Assembly (NCBI RefSeq): GCF_027579695.1
Contig: NC_083583.1
Span: 21,962,599-22,026,598, forward strand
Reading direction: 5' to 3'
Origin: Neoarius graeffei
Lineage: Eukaryota > Chordata > Actinopteri > Siluriformes > Ariidae
DNA: 64,000 nt
Under the pieces are notes generated by a model. The model saw only the letters and a list, made by a program, of their open reading frames with translations, was not told the origin of the DNA and did no database searches. Within the stretch, counting starts at the first letter, position 1. Every line of letters begins with the position of its first letter. Position numbers and translations under genes: made by a program. This document shows, piece after piece, positions 21,701-34,683 of this stretch.

Positions 21701-24700
21701 ACTGACTGGCAGCCGGGTATCCGTTGCAGTCTACGAGACGGCTCTGAACAGCCAATTTCGGCTAGTTGTTATTGGTTAAAATCAACAAAATCGTCACTTC
21801 CAGGGAAGCCGGGCTTCTCTGGGACTAAACAAGACAGTGGGAGGGACAAGAAGCCGGGCTGATAAAGGATTATTGGAGGTAGTGTTTGAAAGACATGAGG
21901 AGGGCGGTACTTCGGCGAGGAACATGGAAGCATGATCAGTCAGTCCCTAGCGGATGTCGAGAAAGTGTAGTCGTGTGCCAAAGTGCTGTCCGAATTTCTT
22001 TTCATATAAACGTTTCTTCTCATTGATTCTCTGTACATTTACTCTGTAAATAAATGTAAATATTACTCGTTGTGCTCCGTTAACTTTCATCCATTCTATC
22101 AGTTTCATCATTCGTGAATTCACTCGTTTATTTCATTTGTAGTTCAATCTGGTTGTAGGCTAGCTTGAGCCTTATTGGGATCTGCAGTGCTAGCTGCTAA
22201 CAGAAATTGGTGAAGTCTCTGGAAAGCACAACCAGCTGGTATGACAGGGTCACAGACCATTTTCTGGAAAAGGAACGGAGGGCAGAATTTGTGTATAAAC
22301 AGTGTTCATGTTCATGAATCTGAAGTATATACACACTTCAGTAATGTTAAGAGAATGGTGGGCTCTGTGTTATAGGTTATACCTGGGTATAATATTCAAG
22401 GTTCTGTGTGTTGCATAGCCTACCTGGTTATGAATTTCCAGACTGTGTTGCAGAAGATGTTCAAGGATGTGTTGCACAGCTGGGTGTTGTGTTAAAGACT
22501 CTGTGTTGCATATCAGGGTATGATGTTCAAGGCTCTTCGTTGAATAGCCAGTGATTTTTGGATGTTTGATATTTTTGATTAAGGATATGAGGCACTAGCC
22601 TGGCAAGCCAGACTATAACATGAAATGTACATGCAAAAATACTTTCTGCCACTAGGTAGGGTTGTCTAGTTCACTATGCTAATGGGGCACACCTTTCTAT
22701 GCTTTGATATCCGGCCTACAGGTTTTACGATGAATGCGTAAAATAGGCTTCCCCTGTTTTAAAAACCAGCAGCCGCCACTGGTTCTAAAATACCATTGTG
22801 TATGACCCTACGTAGGGACCATATATGTAGAGTGAATAGGGACTCATTCAGATAAGGTCTAACTGTATGTTGGATGGTCTAAACTTTGAAAAATGAACAA
22901 CTGAAAATGTAGAAGAAGAAGAAGAAGCCTTCTTTAAAAAGATAACTGAAAACAGAGCTAAATAATCAGCAAATGCAATGCATTAAACTTCAAATGAATA
23001 AAACACACACAAAAATAAAACAAACAAACAAAAACACACGACAACCCTCACCTTTTTCATGTAGAAAAGCAGGAACAGCTTGATAACCTGCACTGCAGGT
23101 AGGAGGGGCGTAAACAACACTCCCAACCTGCACACCACCACACAACACATTAGCCCATTTCTAAACCTCACGGTACATTTTAATGCCATTTTCAGGCTGC
23201 ATGCTCAAAACAGAAACCAGAAGTGCGTTTGCATCAATGTTCCAGGAACCATATGAAGAAATTAACATTTCTGAAGTGAGAAAACCAGTTCCTGAATGAC
23301 TTCCTATCCTAGAGCACGTCGAAATGCAGCATCTCAGCAAAATTGGAAGAGGTCAAGACTTAAAATGGCATTGTATTTATTGTGTGAATATGTTAAAGTC
23401 ACTCATGCATTTATCAATCCTCGATTCAAGAAATATACATCCTTAAACTCGATTTAATTACAGCCACAAAAACTAACATTCAGGGGTGGGTTTCCCAAAA
23501 GCATCGTAGCACAAAGATCATCGTTAAATGGTAGAGCGAGCATCACAATAAACACACTCTCTCTCTCTCTCTCTCTCTCTCTCCTAGTTAAGATGCTCTT
23601 AGCGTTAAGAGGCTTTTGGGAAACCCACCCCAAGAACAGTCAGTGCGTTTACATGCACATCCAAATCGAGCTACTGTCGGTAATCGAGCTAAGGGTCCCA
23701 GCAGGGGTGCCAGAGAAATCCAATCCTACATGCACACAAGGAAATCGAGCTATTGTGTGAGGTACACTGTGCACCCAAGCCACAGGTGGCGCTACACACC
23801 CCATCGTGTTGGTACACTTCCAGTTGTCGTCATGAAGAAGAGCTATTCAAGAGTATAAACAAAGTTATCAGTTCCGTGTTCACAAGAAGAACGACGATGA
23901 GGACAGCAACATCGAGAGATGTTGTTCCTCCTGACCTCTTCTGCTGCTCGCTACCATTACTGTTGTCATGCCGACCGAGGCTGTTGTGTTTCCCGCTTGT
24001 GGTCTCGTCACTCGTCACTTCCGGAAGGGGCAGTGCTGAAGTAAGTAGCTTGACTACATAGCTCGATAGGGTTTACATGCACTAAGTAGCTCGGCTACAA
24101 TCGCATAATCTAGGTCGCGTAGCTCGATTACGAGAAATCCAGTTCAGTTCGATTTCAGCTGAGCTAAGGTGTTTCCATGGCATTTAGAACTTCGATTTCA
24201 GTCAAGCTACGGCAGAAATTCGATTTTCTCTATGTGCATGTAAACGCACTGACTGAAAGCTTGTCAGACCGTATTCTGATGTGTCTCATGGGCAGCGTAA
24301 ACAAACCCAAGAGTGACAAGGATACAGAACATAGTAAAGTTGTGTGTCAAAACACTACAGTGGTGTATTTATGGTTTAGTGGCAGGAATAGGATACAGTC
24401 ATGGTTTGTGTGTATTCCATTGCCGTTTTGCTATTTATTACTTGAAAAGTGTCACTGATTACCAGATAATTGTGTTTCAAGTGGCAATATGCATCCCGAT
24501 GCTTACTACTGCATTTTGGACACATTTTGTACGACGTGGCAGCAAAGGCCATGCCACTAGAAGTGTGTACAGAATACACATCAGAATGATTTTGATACAC
24601 CACAAATTCATGCAGTGGACAAATCTGTCTTTCTCGACCCAACCACATGCTAATCAAGCTTCCCATCCCCACTTCCCAACTTCATCAAGTATGGCATTAT

Positions 24701-27700
24701 GGGATGGGTTATTTACCAAGCTAATGTCTGTCCATATATGAGCTCGAGGACATTCCGGGCAATATCAAACACCGGCTTTCTTTCTCTCTTCAGAGCCTTC
24801 TGCGAAAACAATCTAAAGGAGGAGAAGATGTAAACATGTCAGTTTAAGCAAAATGTTTTGCTGGAGTGTAAAATCTTGTATGTTTTTTTTTTTTTTAATT
24901 ATTTATTTATTGCTTAGCGTATCAGGTCTAAGTGGTGCAGTTTGGCAGAGAGCTCACCGCCACAGAAACTCCCCAAAGAAGCTATCGAGCATTGTGAAGA
25001 TGAAGTCCATTAGCAGGAATCTATATAGTTCCTGCCCCACAAAACTCTCCCAGCACTGACGAGAACATAAAACAGCAACACACACATACACACAATTGTC
25101 ATGCATCCGTTTTACAGTTTACGATTGTATAGTTAAACATGTGGGGCTTCTGGCACAACTTTGATCTTTCATGACTGCCCTTTCCTATACAACATCCTGC
25201 CTGCATACCTGCTGGACTTCCTTCATAAATATTAGCAGTCTGGCTAATTTTGTCCTTATAAAATGGCACTAATGCTAGGACACTTTGTTTCTAGGCTCTA
25301 GATCATTGCTTTTTAATGAAATGTACAGTTAGTGTTTCTAAAAGCACCAAACAGAGGTGTGGCTCAAGCCCCATCAATAAATTAAGAGTGTGACGTTGTT
25401 ACTCCCATGCAGGCAAGAGCCTGTGAAGTATACTGGACAAGTAACGTATAAAACATGACAGGTCATGCTGTTATAGAAAGAAAATCAAAATCAATGACAA
25501 GGTGATGTGTCCAACATGAAGCGAGGTTCCCGTCATCACCCCAAAGTTGATTATTTCCCCCCCACATGTCCATTATTTGAATATTTCCAGCATTTCTGAA
25601 GCGTTTTATTTCTTTTATCCCAAAGTAATGTCAATGATTATGGTTTTTAATTTAGTAAAAAATGTTATTACATACTTTTATCAATTTATCCATTGTAGCA
25701 GCTATTTGTTTAAAAAAAAAAAATCCACAAAATGCAAAAATACTCTATCCTGAAAACTTCTCCATGGCTCAAAACAGACTCCTTTCGAAAATGTTAAATA
25801 AACTTTGCCATACCAACAAATTAAATGTTTTTCTTTGTTAATGTTTTTTTTTCCGTTTCCGTTTCCGGTTGAGAGTACGTCGTGCGCATTCTGGCTGCCG
25901 CTTCTCACCAGAGCTTTTTTAATTTTATTTTCTTTCTTTTTCAATTTTCTTTTTTTTTCTGTGTGTTTGTGTAGTTTGATGCTTGAGTGTTTTGTCCGCC
26001 GGTGGTGGTGTAGCTCCGGACCCAGTTTTGGGCGTTGGTTCCCTCCAGGCCTTGGTTCGCTGTGGGTGATGCCTGTGCTCCCAGCTGTGGACTGCAGTGA
26101 GCTCGTTGCTCATTTAACATCGTGGTTGTCCAGCGCGCTGCGCTTTAACGCTTGGCGTGATGTTCCGAGTGATGTTGCTCGGTGGCGTCGCAGCGGCTGT
26201 GCAGGCGGTTTGGGACACACCAGCGCTCTGTGTGGCGGAGCTTCTCTGCTCGCTTTGTGGATCCACGGCGTGGTGTTCGAGCAATGTGGCTGACGGCGTC
26301 ACGGCAGCTGTGCTGGAGATGTGGGACTCGTTTTCATGCGCTTTTTGGTGGGACTGTGGCTGCTACACCACGGGAATTACATCCTGACCCCTACTTGGTG
26401 GACTTTTTACTTTTTATTATTTATTAATTTATTTATTTTTTTTTCCCTTTATTTTTTATTTATTTATTTTTTCTTTGTCTATAATTGTAAAGCGTCCTTG
26501 GGTTTTTTGAAAGGCGCTATATAAATTCAACTTATTATTAGTAGTAGTATTATTAATGTTCATCATTCATTAATTGTTTTAAATTTGCCTTAGACTGTGA
26601 GGAGTGTCCTCCATTCAAGTCCCTGTGAACGAGCTGTTACTATAGAAACAGTGTACTGAAATAATACTGGCTGGCATTGAGTGGTTTATCAGATTCCATT
26701 CAGCTAGCATGATGTCTTTTGACTCGTTCAACGAGTTCAAGATCATGCTCGCTGAACGGAATATATCCGATATACCACGAAAAAAAGCCATCCAATATTA
26801 TTATACATACACGTTCTTTTCAGGTGTTCAACGTGTCTTTCTCTTTCAGAATCTTCCGTATTTAACGAAGCAAACCTGGCGGCCATGTTTGTTTACAAAT
26901 TGTCACAGTCGCTCGCTAGCACAGAAGTTTTACGTCTCCGACGTGTGACATCATGTTGTCTTGACAACCGTGCGATATCGTAAACCATATTCAACGCTCG
27001 TTCTCCATTGGGTAGAGTGACATAATACACACAGGATAAGTGATATGCTAACAATATTGCATGCTATCAAACCAAATGAATGAAACCTGCTAAAAGGGAA
27101 TAGGACACGTTTTTATTCCATCGGAAAAGTGTCCTGTATGTATAATAATGCATTATATTGCATTAATATAAACCTGCCCTTTGACTTACAGAACTGTCAG
27201 AGCTGCAGTTGTAGAAAATTAATCAACGTCAGCTGAAGCACACGGAGGTTAATTTATTACAACATTGTCATATTTCCCACCCATAATGTATTACGTTTCT
27301 CAAAAGTAACTGCAGTTGAGTAAATGCAGACTGAGCTTTGTGCAGGATTTATAAAATACCATGTGAATCTCTCACCTCTGGTTTCTTTTGGCCAGATGCC
27401 ACCTTACCCAGCCAGTGATGACACAAGACTCCAAGCATGCTCACTTTCAGCATTAAATTCCTGTCAAAGAGAGACACAGCATACAGAAAGAAATGTAATA
27501 AACGGATGTTTTAGCAGGCATTCTTCAAATTAACTGCACTTTCAATACAGTTTTTCCTCCAAGTAAGATTAATGTAAAGCACTATACTAGTAATGCTAAC
27601 AAACATGCAGTTGTTGTTTCTAGCAGTGAGAATTTCCAATGATTGTATTGGAAAGAAACCTGTAAATTCATGCATTTGACATGGAAAGGGGCAACACTAC

Positions 27701-30700
27701 ACGACTGTTGTTCACGTGGTTAAAATTGCAAGAACACTATTGTTTGAGGGTGTATTCAGACCAGGATAGTTCGATAGTTCACTTGCTTTGGTCCGAACCA
27801 AATGTTTTTTTTATTTTTTCAGTTTGGTGCAGTTCGCTTTCACACTGTACATTTTAGTAAGCGGACCAAAATCTGTCAACAAAGCCACGCGCCTGGAGGT
27901 CATTCAGCTATTGGTCAGAGACGACACGCGCACAAAGCGCTGTTCTGGGGAGCGCGTGAACCCCTTCTCCTTCATTTTCTCACTGAATACAGCAAACATG
28001 TCGGCATTTTTGTGTGTTCTCTCCAAAAGCTCAGATATGTGGACATCTGCCCATATATCCACAAGGGTACGCGTTTCTTCCTCGGCCCACGTTTGCCCCC
28101 TACTCATTTTTTGTACTCTGTAGTCTAGCCTACCACTGGTCTGAATGACTGAACGACTGTTGTAAGGTTCCCTTGACAACCGAAACAGTGTTTGCACTTT
28201 GCGGTGGAGTGTCAAGACTCTGTTTCCCATAATGCTCGACAAACGACGGAAGCTCCCGAGGTACAAAAAAGCAAAACTGTCGGATTAGGTCCGGTCTGCT
28301 TTCACACCTCCAAAAGGTCCGCACCAGGGTTCCTTTGGTCTGGACCGAGTCCGACCTTGCAGCTCGGTCTCGGTCCGCTTGTTTGGTCCGGACCAGAGTT
28401 CGGTGATTTGTATTCAGATCAACCCAAAAGGTCCGGACCAAGGGAAATTTGGTTCGTTTGGTCCGGACCAAACAACGTAAGTGTGAATACGCCCTGAGAC
28501 TTGGAAATACGGGCACCAGGCACGAATTTGCTAAGATTATCTGAGGCTAGCTAGTTAGAAAAATGTAGAAGAGACATCTCATATATGGCATATGAGAGAT
28601 GTAAACTTACTAAGACTTCATGTGATAGCCTCAATCTCAGACAAGACTGACATGGGTTTCACCATAAGGAGAAATGTCAACGTTGTGTTGCAACTCGCAA
28701 CTCTTCAGAAAATACTACAAAAGGTGCGTTATTTGAGCATACCATATGACACTCACTCACTGACCATTTTTAGGAACAGCTGAAGTTTGGAAAAACGTTG
28801 GTCAATTTCCAATCTTCAGCTGTCCAATTTCTATAATCCTTTGCCTAACGTAGCCTTGGATTCCTCTTCTTATTTATGAATACGAATACTTTATTGTCCA
28901 CATGTGGAAATTTGTCTTCAGTTTCACCAGAGACATTTAAACAATTAAACATTAAAATCACAATACACAAATCAAGCATTCAAGCACTGCATTTTGCAAA
29001 AACAGAAGAGAAAACTAAATTATTATAAAATACATTAGCACTCAAAAGAGTGTTTAAAAGAATAAAATAGCTGAAAAGTAATAAATATCATAAATCTCAT
29101 CTCATTATCTGTAGCCGCTTTATCCTGTTCTACAGGGTCGCAGGCAAGCTGGAGCCTATCCCAGCTGACTACGGGTGAAAGGCGGGGTACACCCTGGACA
29201 AGTCGCCAGGTCATCACAGGGCTGACACATAGACACAGACAACCATTCACACTCACATTCACACCTACGGTCAATTTAGAGTCACCAGTTAACCTAACCT
29301 GCATGTCTTTGGACTGTGGGGGAAACCGGAGCACCCGGAGGAAACCCACGCGGACACGGGGAGAACATGCAAACTCCACACAGAAAGGCCCTCGCCGGCC
29401 CCGGGGCTCGAACCCAGGACCTTCTTGCTGTGAGGCGACAGCGCTAACCACTACACCACCGTGCCGCCCAATATCATAAATATAATAATAAATAAGTAAT
29501 CAGACCAATAAAAAGGACTGGGGTGAATTAAATAAAAATCCCTGTATTATTTATCGCCCTTATTCCTTTTGGGACGAAGGAGTTTTTAAAGATGTTCTTA
29601 TTAGCGTTGGGCACTTTAAAACGCCTCCCAGAGGGTAGAAGCTCGAATTCACAGTGAAGCGGGTGGGAAGGGTCATTTACGATTTTCCTGGTTTTGTTTA
29701 AAATCTGTTCATCATACATTATACTTAAGTGCTTTTGTGGCTTTCCTATTATCTTTGTAGCCATATTCACTATTCTCTGTAGCTTAGTTTTTCTCTGCAT
29801 GTTCAAGTTACCATACCACATGATCATATGAAATGATAGAATGCTTTCAACAAGGTTTTTATACACTGTTTGTAGGATGTCCTTGTTCACACCAAAGTCA
29901 GAAATGGACACATTGGGTTCCATTTGACAGAAATAGAACCCAGTGTGGTCTTCTGCTATTGCAGCCCATTTACCTAAACATTCCAACAGCCTTCCTGTGT
30001 CATACTCTGCTCTGGATATCCACTCCAGAGATTACGAATCTCTCACACCAGCGCCAATCCTAATCCGGAACGGGAATTCCTTCATGTCTGCATTCACGTC
30101 CTGGTTTTCTCTACTGTTATAAAAACGCTGTTCTCAGACAGGAACTTTGCCAGAACGTCTCGCTTTGCTTCTAGCTGTTTCTATGCCTCTGTTATGGTTC
30201 ATGGTTGTTTGCTCAAGCTCATTTTCCTAGTTCATGTTTTTTGTACTAAGGGTTTATTTCTAGTTCATGATTTTTGCACTAGGTTTTTTCTTGTTTTTGT
30301 TTTTTTGTCCTAGCATTTTTGTCCTTGCCTGTTTCGTGTTTTTGTCTAGTTTTCTGTTTCTTGTTATCTGGATTATTTTGCCATTTGTTTTTGTCCCATT
30401 TGTTTACCATTGTGCCACACCCTTTTCCCTGGATTAAATCTCTCTATTTATTTGATTTACTGTCTGTGTTCTGCGTGTGGATCCTTATCCCACCACACCT
30501 CCATGACCCCTAACACCCTGTTGGCTCAACCTAGTCTAGCCTTACTCCACGCTCATCAACAAGGTGTTTCCATCTGCAGAAATTGTGTTTTGGTTTTTTT
30601 TTTTGGAGTTTTGCACCATTCAATATAAGTCCAGAGATTTGTGTGTGGAAATCCCAAAAGAACAGCAATTTCTGAAATACTCAAACCAGATTACCTGGTA

Positions 30701-33700
30701 CCAATAACGATACTTCATTATATCCACATTCACTGGATGTGAGCAATCACATGCTCTGATAGCCTAGTAGTAGCCAATCAGCTCATATACCATGAGTAGA
30801 GAGAAACAAAACGGCGCAGCATGTTGCTGAACCAACCAAGGACGAAATAAAAACTCTACTTGAAAACAAAACCCCAGAAATTATCAAGTATTTAAAAGAA
30901 ACAGAAATAGCTAAAAAATATAGTTCCCTCCCCAATATCTCCTGTTCCACACTCCAGCCCAGTCGGTGGTAGTAGTAATGCACCTTTTAAGTTGGTTTGC
31001 CAACCGCCAAAAACGCTAAAGATGACGAAAACCCCAAAAATACAAAAAAAGGGCAACAAAATATGGAATGAACGTATTTGATGGTAAGAACATATTATTT
31101 TTTGAGAATTATTATTACACTTTTCACAAATTGCTACTGTCATTTCAATGGTTTGTTTACATTCTAAGCAGAAATGATTTTGTTGGACGTTTTGCATCAA
31201 GTTATTTATTGCAAAAAATAAAAATGCTCCGTTTCTCAAAATCTAGTGAATGTGGATAGAATAAAACACTTATTCCACTCAATCTCGTCGTACATGGCTT
31301 ATAGCCGACGAGGCGCATATCAGCTCGCGTACGACTCGATTTCGTCGAATAACTGTCAAATAGTCAAAGTGACTGAGATCACATCCCCCCCAATAATGTG
31401 GACTGATGTGAACATTAACCTGCAATCTTGACCTGTATCTGCATGATCGGCTGGATCGATAACTACATGAATGAACAAGTGTTCCTAATAAAACGAACAG
31501 TGAGTCTTTGCAAAAAAAGCAGGATGGGAATTTCTGGATGCAAAATGGAAATTATACAAAATGCTACAACACTGAGGCACAAACTTGTTATGCACCAGAA
31601 TTCCACTTTAAATTGTACACAATACAGTTTTGGCAATTCATCACTTGTCCAGCTCCAAACACATCACGCAAATGTGATCAGAAGAGAACCAGTTCGAGGA
31701 GAGGTGGAGGGCTCACTAGGTTTTTAATGACGCTTCTTGTTTTAAAAATAAATAAGTAAAGGAACCACCTTGGTAAAGAACACACCATCTAGTATGAGAG
31801 AGTGTAGTGTTTTTGCTGTAGTTCGGGAGGGCTACCTGAAAATGGCGACATAGTTGGGTGTGCTTGGCGACTCGTACTCTTCCATCCAGGCCACAACGTT
31901 GAAGAAGCCGGGCAGGAGAAGGTTAATGGAGGACACAACCACAGGGAGAACCAGCATTCTCGTTTCCTTCCGCAGGTCACTACTGGTAGTGTCCAAATAA
32001 TGCTACAGATAACAGCAGGGGACAGAATGGGACACAGAACTGGAAGCATCAGTTGTCACAGGCCTGCAGGGGCCGAATATGCGCACACAACTTTGGAATT
32101 CGCCCCCACTGACTGTGAGAAATGTAACATTCACTGATAACTTTTTATAAAATGCAGACTGAGAATGGGAGTGACTGTAAAAACAAGGACGCTAATTAAA
32201 AGCACCCGAGCTCAAGGAACAGGAAGTCAAGAGTTCAGTTAAAAGCCACAACACATTGTGCAAAACAGCAGCTTGTACATTATTCAGCCTCTACCATTTT
32301 TTACTGGAATTGAAAAACATAGAACAGGCCATGCCCACTGCAACAAGCAATAAACTGGGAACACGATCAGGGACTTGTTGCTTGCTAATACAAAAGCGTG
32401 AGCAAGCTACATTATGAATATGCTGAATATATGAATATTCTACCCACTTGTGCCAAATACACTGAACAAATGTTTGTGTGTGACAGTATGTTTCCCACCT
32501 GGTACACATAGTCCGAGAAGTAGTACACGCCAAGGGAACACACTACAGTGCTCCCAATGCATATGATCCAGGCCAGCAACTGGATGCACAGAACTGACAC
32601 GCGCCGCAAGACCGGAGACTTCACCTTCTGACGGTTCACCTCTGCCACCAGCTCCTACACACGGCACGCAGAGTGAGAGAGAGGTCTGCACCAGTGATGT
32701 TTGTGTCTATGGATTTGACTTATTACAATATAAATTATTTCAATCATTTCTTTTTTAAGAAATGACCGTGTACGAGTGAGGCTGCTTACTCTGAGCTGAG
32801 TGGTGATGTCTTCAGATTGCAGTTGAACAGAGGATTTCTTGAGAACTTTAAAATCCCAAGAACTGAAGACTTTTATGGCAAGCAGACCTTTGGACCGGTC
32901 AATCCGGAAACTCTGTCCAAAAGACTTGGACATACTGTAAAGAGAGACATGTAAAAGGCAATGCAGTCAGCTGTGTATTATTAATATACTGTACAGATTT
33001 AAAGGGATAGTTCGGGATTTTTGACATGAATCTGTATGGCATCCCCATCAATAGTGTCGTGCAAACACACTGACTTACCCCTGACAGCATCCTGTGAGTC
33101 CAGTTCTTGTCCAGTTTTGGTCCAGACGAAAGTAGTCCGGCAAGTTTGTTGGGGTCACGAAAGTAAAACGTTTTTCGTCTCAAAACAGTATGTGTTCAAA
33201 AGAGTGATATATTTGCATCACAAAACCGTTGTCAAATAAAAAGTCAGACCTCGAAATCGCTTGGCACTATTTTCTCTCCCTTCTTATCACTGCGCGCTGG
33301 TACTTTCGTCTGGACCAAAACTGGACAAGAACTGGACTAAAACTGGACAAGAACTGGACTCACAGGATGCTGTCAGGGGTAAGTCAGTGTGTTTGCACAA
33401 CACTATTGATGGGGATGCCATACAGATTCATGTCAAAAATCCCGAACTATCCCTTTAAGCATCGCCTAAAAGCGGACCTCCCAATTTTTAGCCCTCAATT
33501 TATCACACCGTGAATTAGATTACTAGCTTCAATGTGATGTCACAGTAAGTAAGGAACAGAAAAATACGAGATAAAATTCTTGGATAAAAATTAAAACGTT
33601 ATCAATAAATTTTTTTGACTACAGACATTAGAATTATAACTATATTACACCAACGTATTTGAATGCAGTAATTTAACGTTAATTAGATATACATTTACCT

Positions 33701-34643
33701 TTACTAGGACGTGTTCTTTTTTATAGGAGCACATTAAATATCGCTCTCTAGCGCACTTAGCAGTTAATTTTTCAGGCTTTTGTAATCAATACCAGTACGT
33801 TCACTGTATCATAGAGTATCTTCAGTTAGGGGTGCGAGCGAGCATCCATAAGATGAAAAACTCTGATGCGCCCACAACGTATACTCAACAACTACGGAAA
33901 ATCCCAGCCCTATGGATCGCACCACTGCTCGTCCTGCTGGGCTCGGACTTAAAACAAAACTTTAGGAAACAGAGCGGATTTCACAGTACCGTCATGAAAG
34001 CTATTGTAGTGGAGCCAATCAGAATCGAGGCAGACACGGAAGGACGGAGCACGGAATTGACCTTCACCTTGGTCGACGTTCAAAATTCACTTCGATACCC
34101 ATCATTACCCTTTTTTCTTAGGTATGGAGCTCCGCTATAATATGCAGTCAAGTCTAATAACTGCTGGACTGCCATCAAGGACTCAGACGGTGATTAGATA
34201 AGAGTGAACTGAAACATAGTTTTATTCTCACAAAATGCACTGCAAACACAGGCTTAAAGGAACAGTCACAAAACTGAGATGTACACAATCTTCTCTAAAA
34301 TGTGTTTGATCGGTTAAAAGAGACATATTTGTTGTTTGCTAGTTGCCTAAAACAAATACACTTGTGTGGTTTGACATTACCGTACTAAACTGCATTTAGA
34401 ACGACGGTGAAAATCGGATTCCTTTCCCGAAGTCTGTTTATGGTGAACCTGACCTGTACACGAGGATGATGCAGGTGATGAAGAATGCCATGCCGATGGT
34501 GAAGAAATAGGCAAGAGACATGTTATAGGATAGATGAGTGCCACAGGAATCATTTTTTCTATCATGTTTGCAGTCCTCTGTAAAAGTGTAGTTACTGTAG
34601 TAGCCATAGTACATCAAGGACTCCTTAAAACAACCCTGTGAGT

Positions 34644-34683
<40 letters not shown>

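Larger units (their letters stand above)
28865..30000 (-). mobile_element. Rex1-type LINE 3' end, split by a SINE
   Basis: On the - strand 29986-29528 reads as the C-terminal end of a non-LTR ORF2 ([52 protein letters not shown]). The 3' UTR follows to about 28865 and is interrupted by the SINE at 29096-29469. Confidence 0.8.

Noticed and set aside
24313-24741. 142-codon + frame in tmc6 intron 14
   Set aside because: Partly antisense to exon 14, with no recognisable motifs.
27788-28516. Several 100-128-codon frames on both strands
   Set aside because: All lie in one MITE and reflect its GGTCCGGACC-type repeats.
29035-29451. 138-codon frame with [20 protein letters not shown]
   Set aside because: It is the sense-side reading of SINE family A and has no conserved gene around it.
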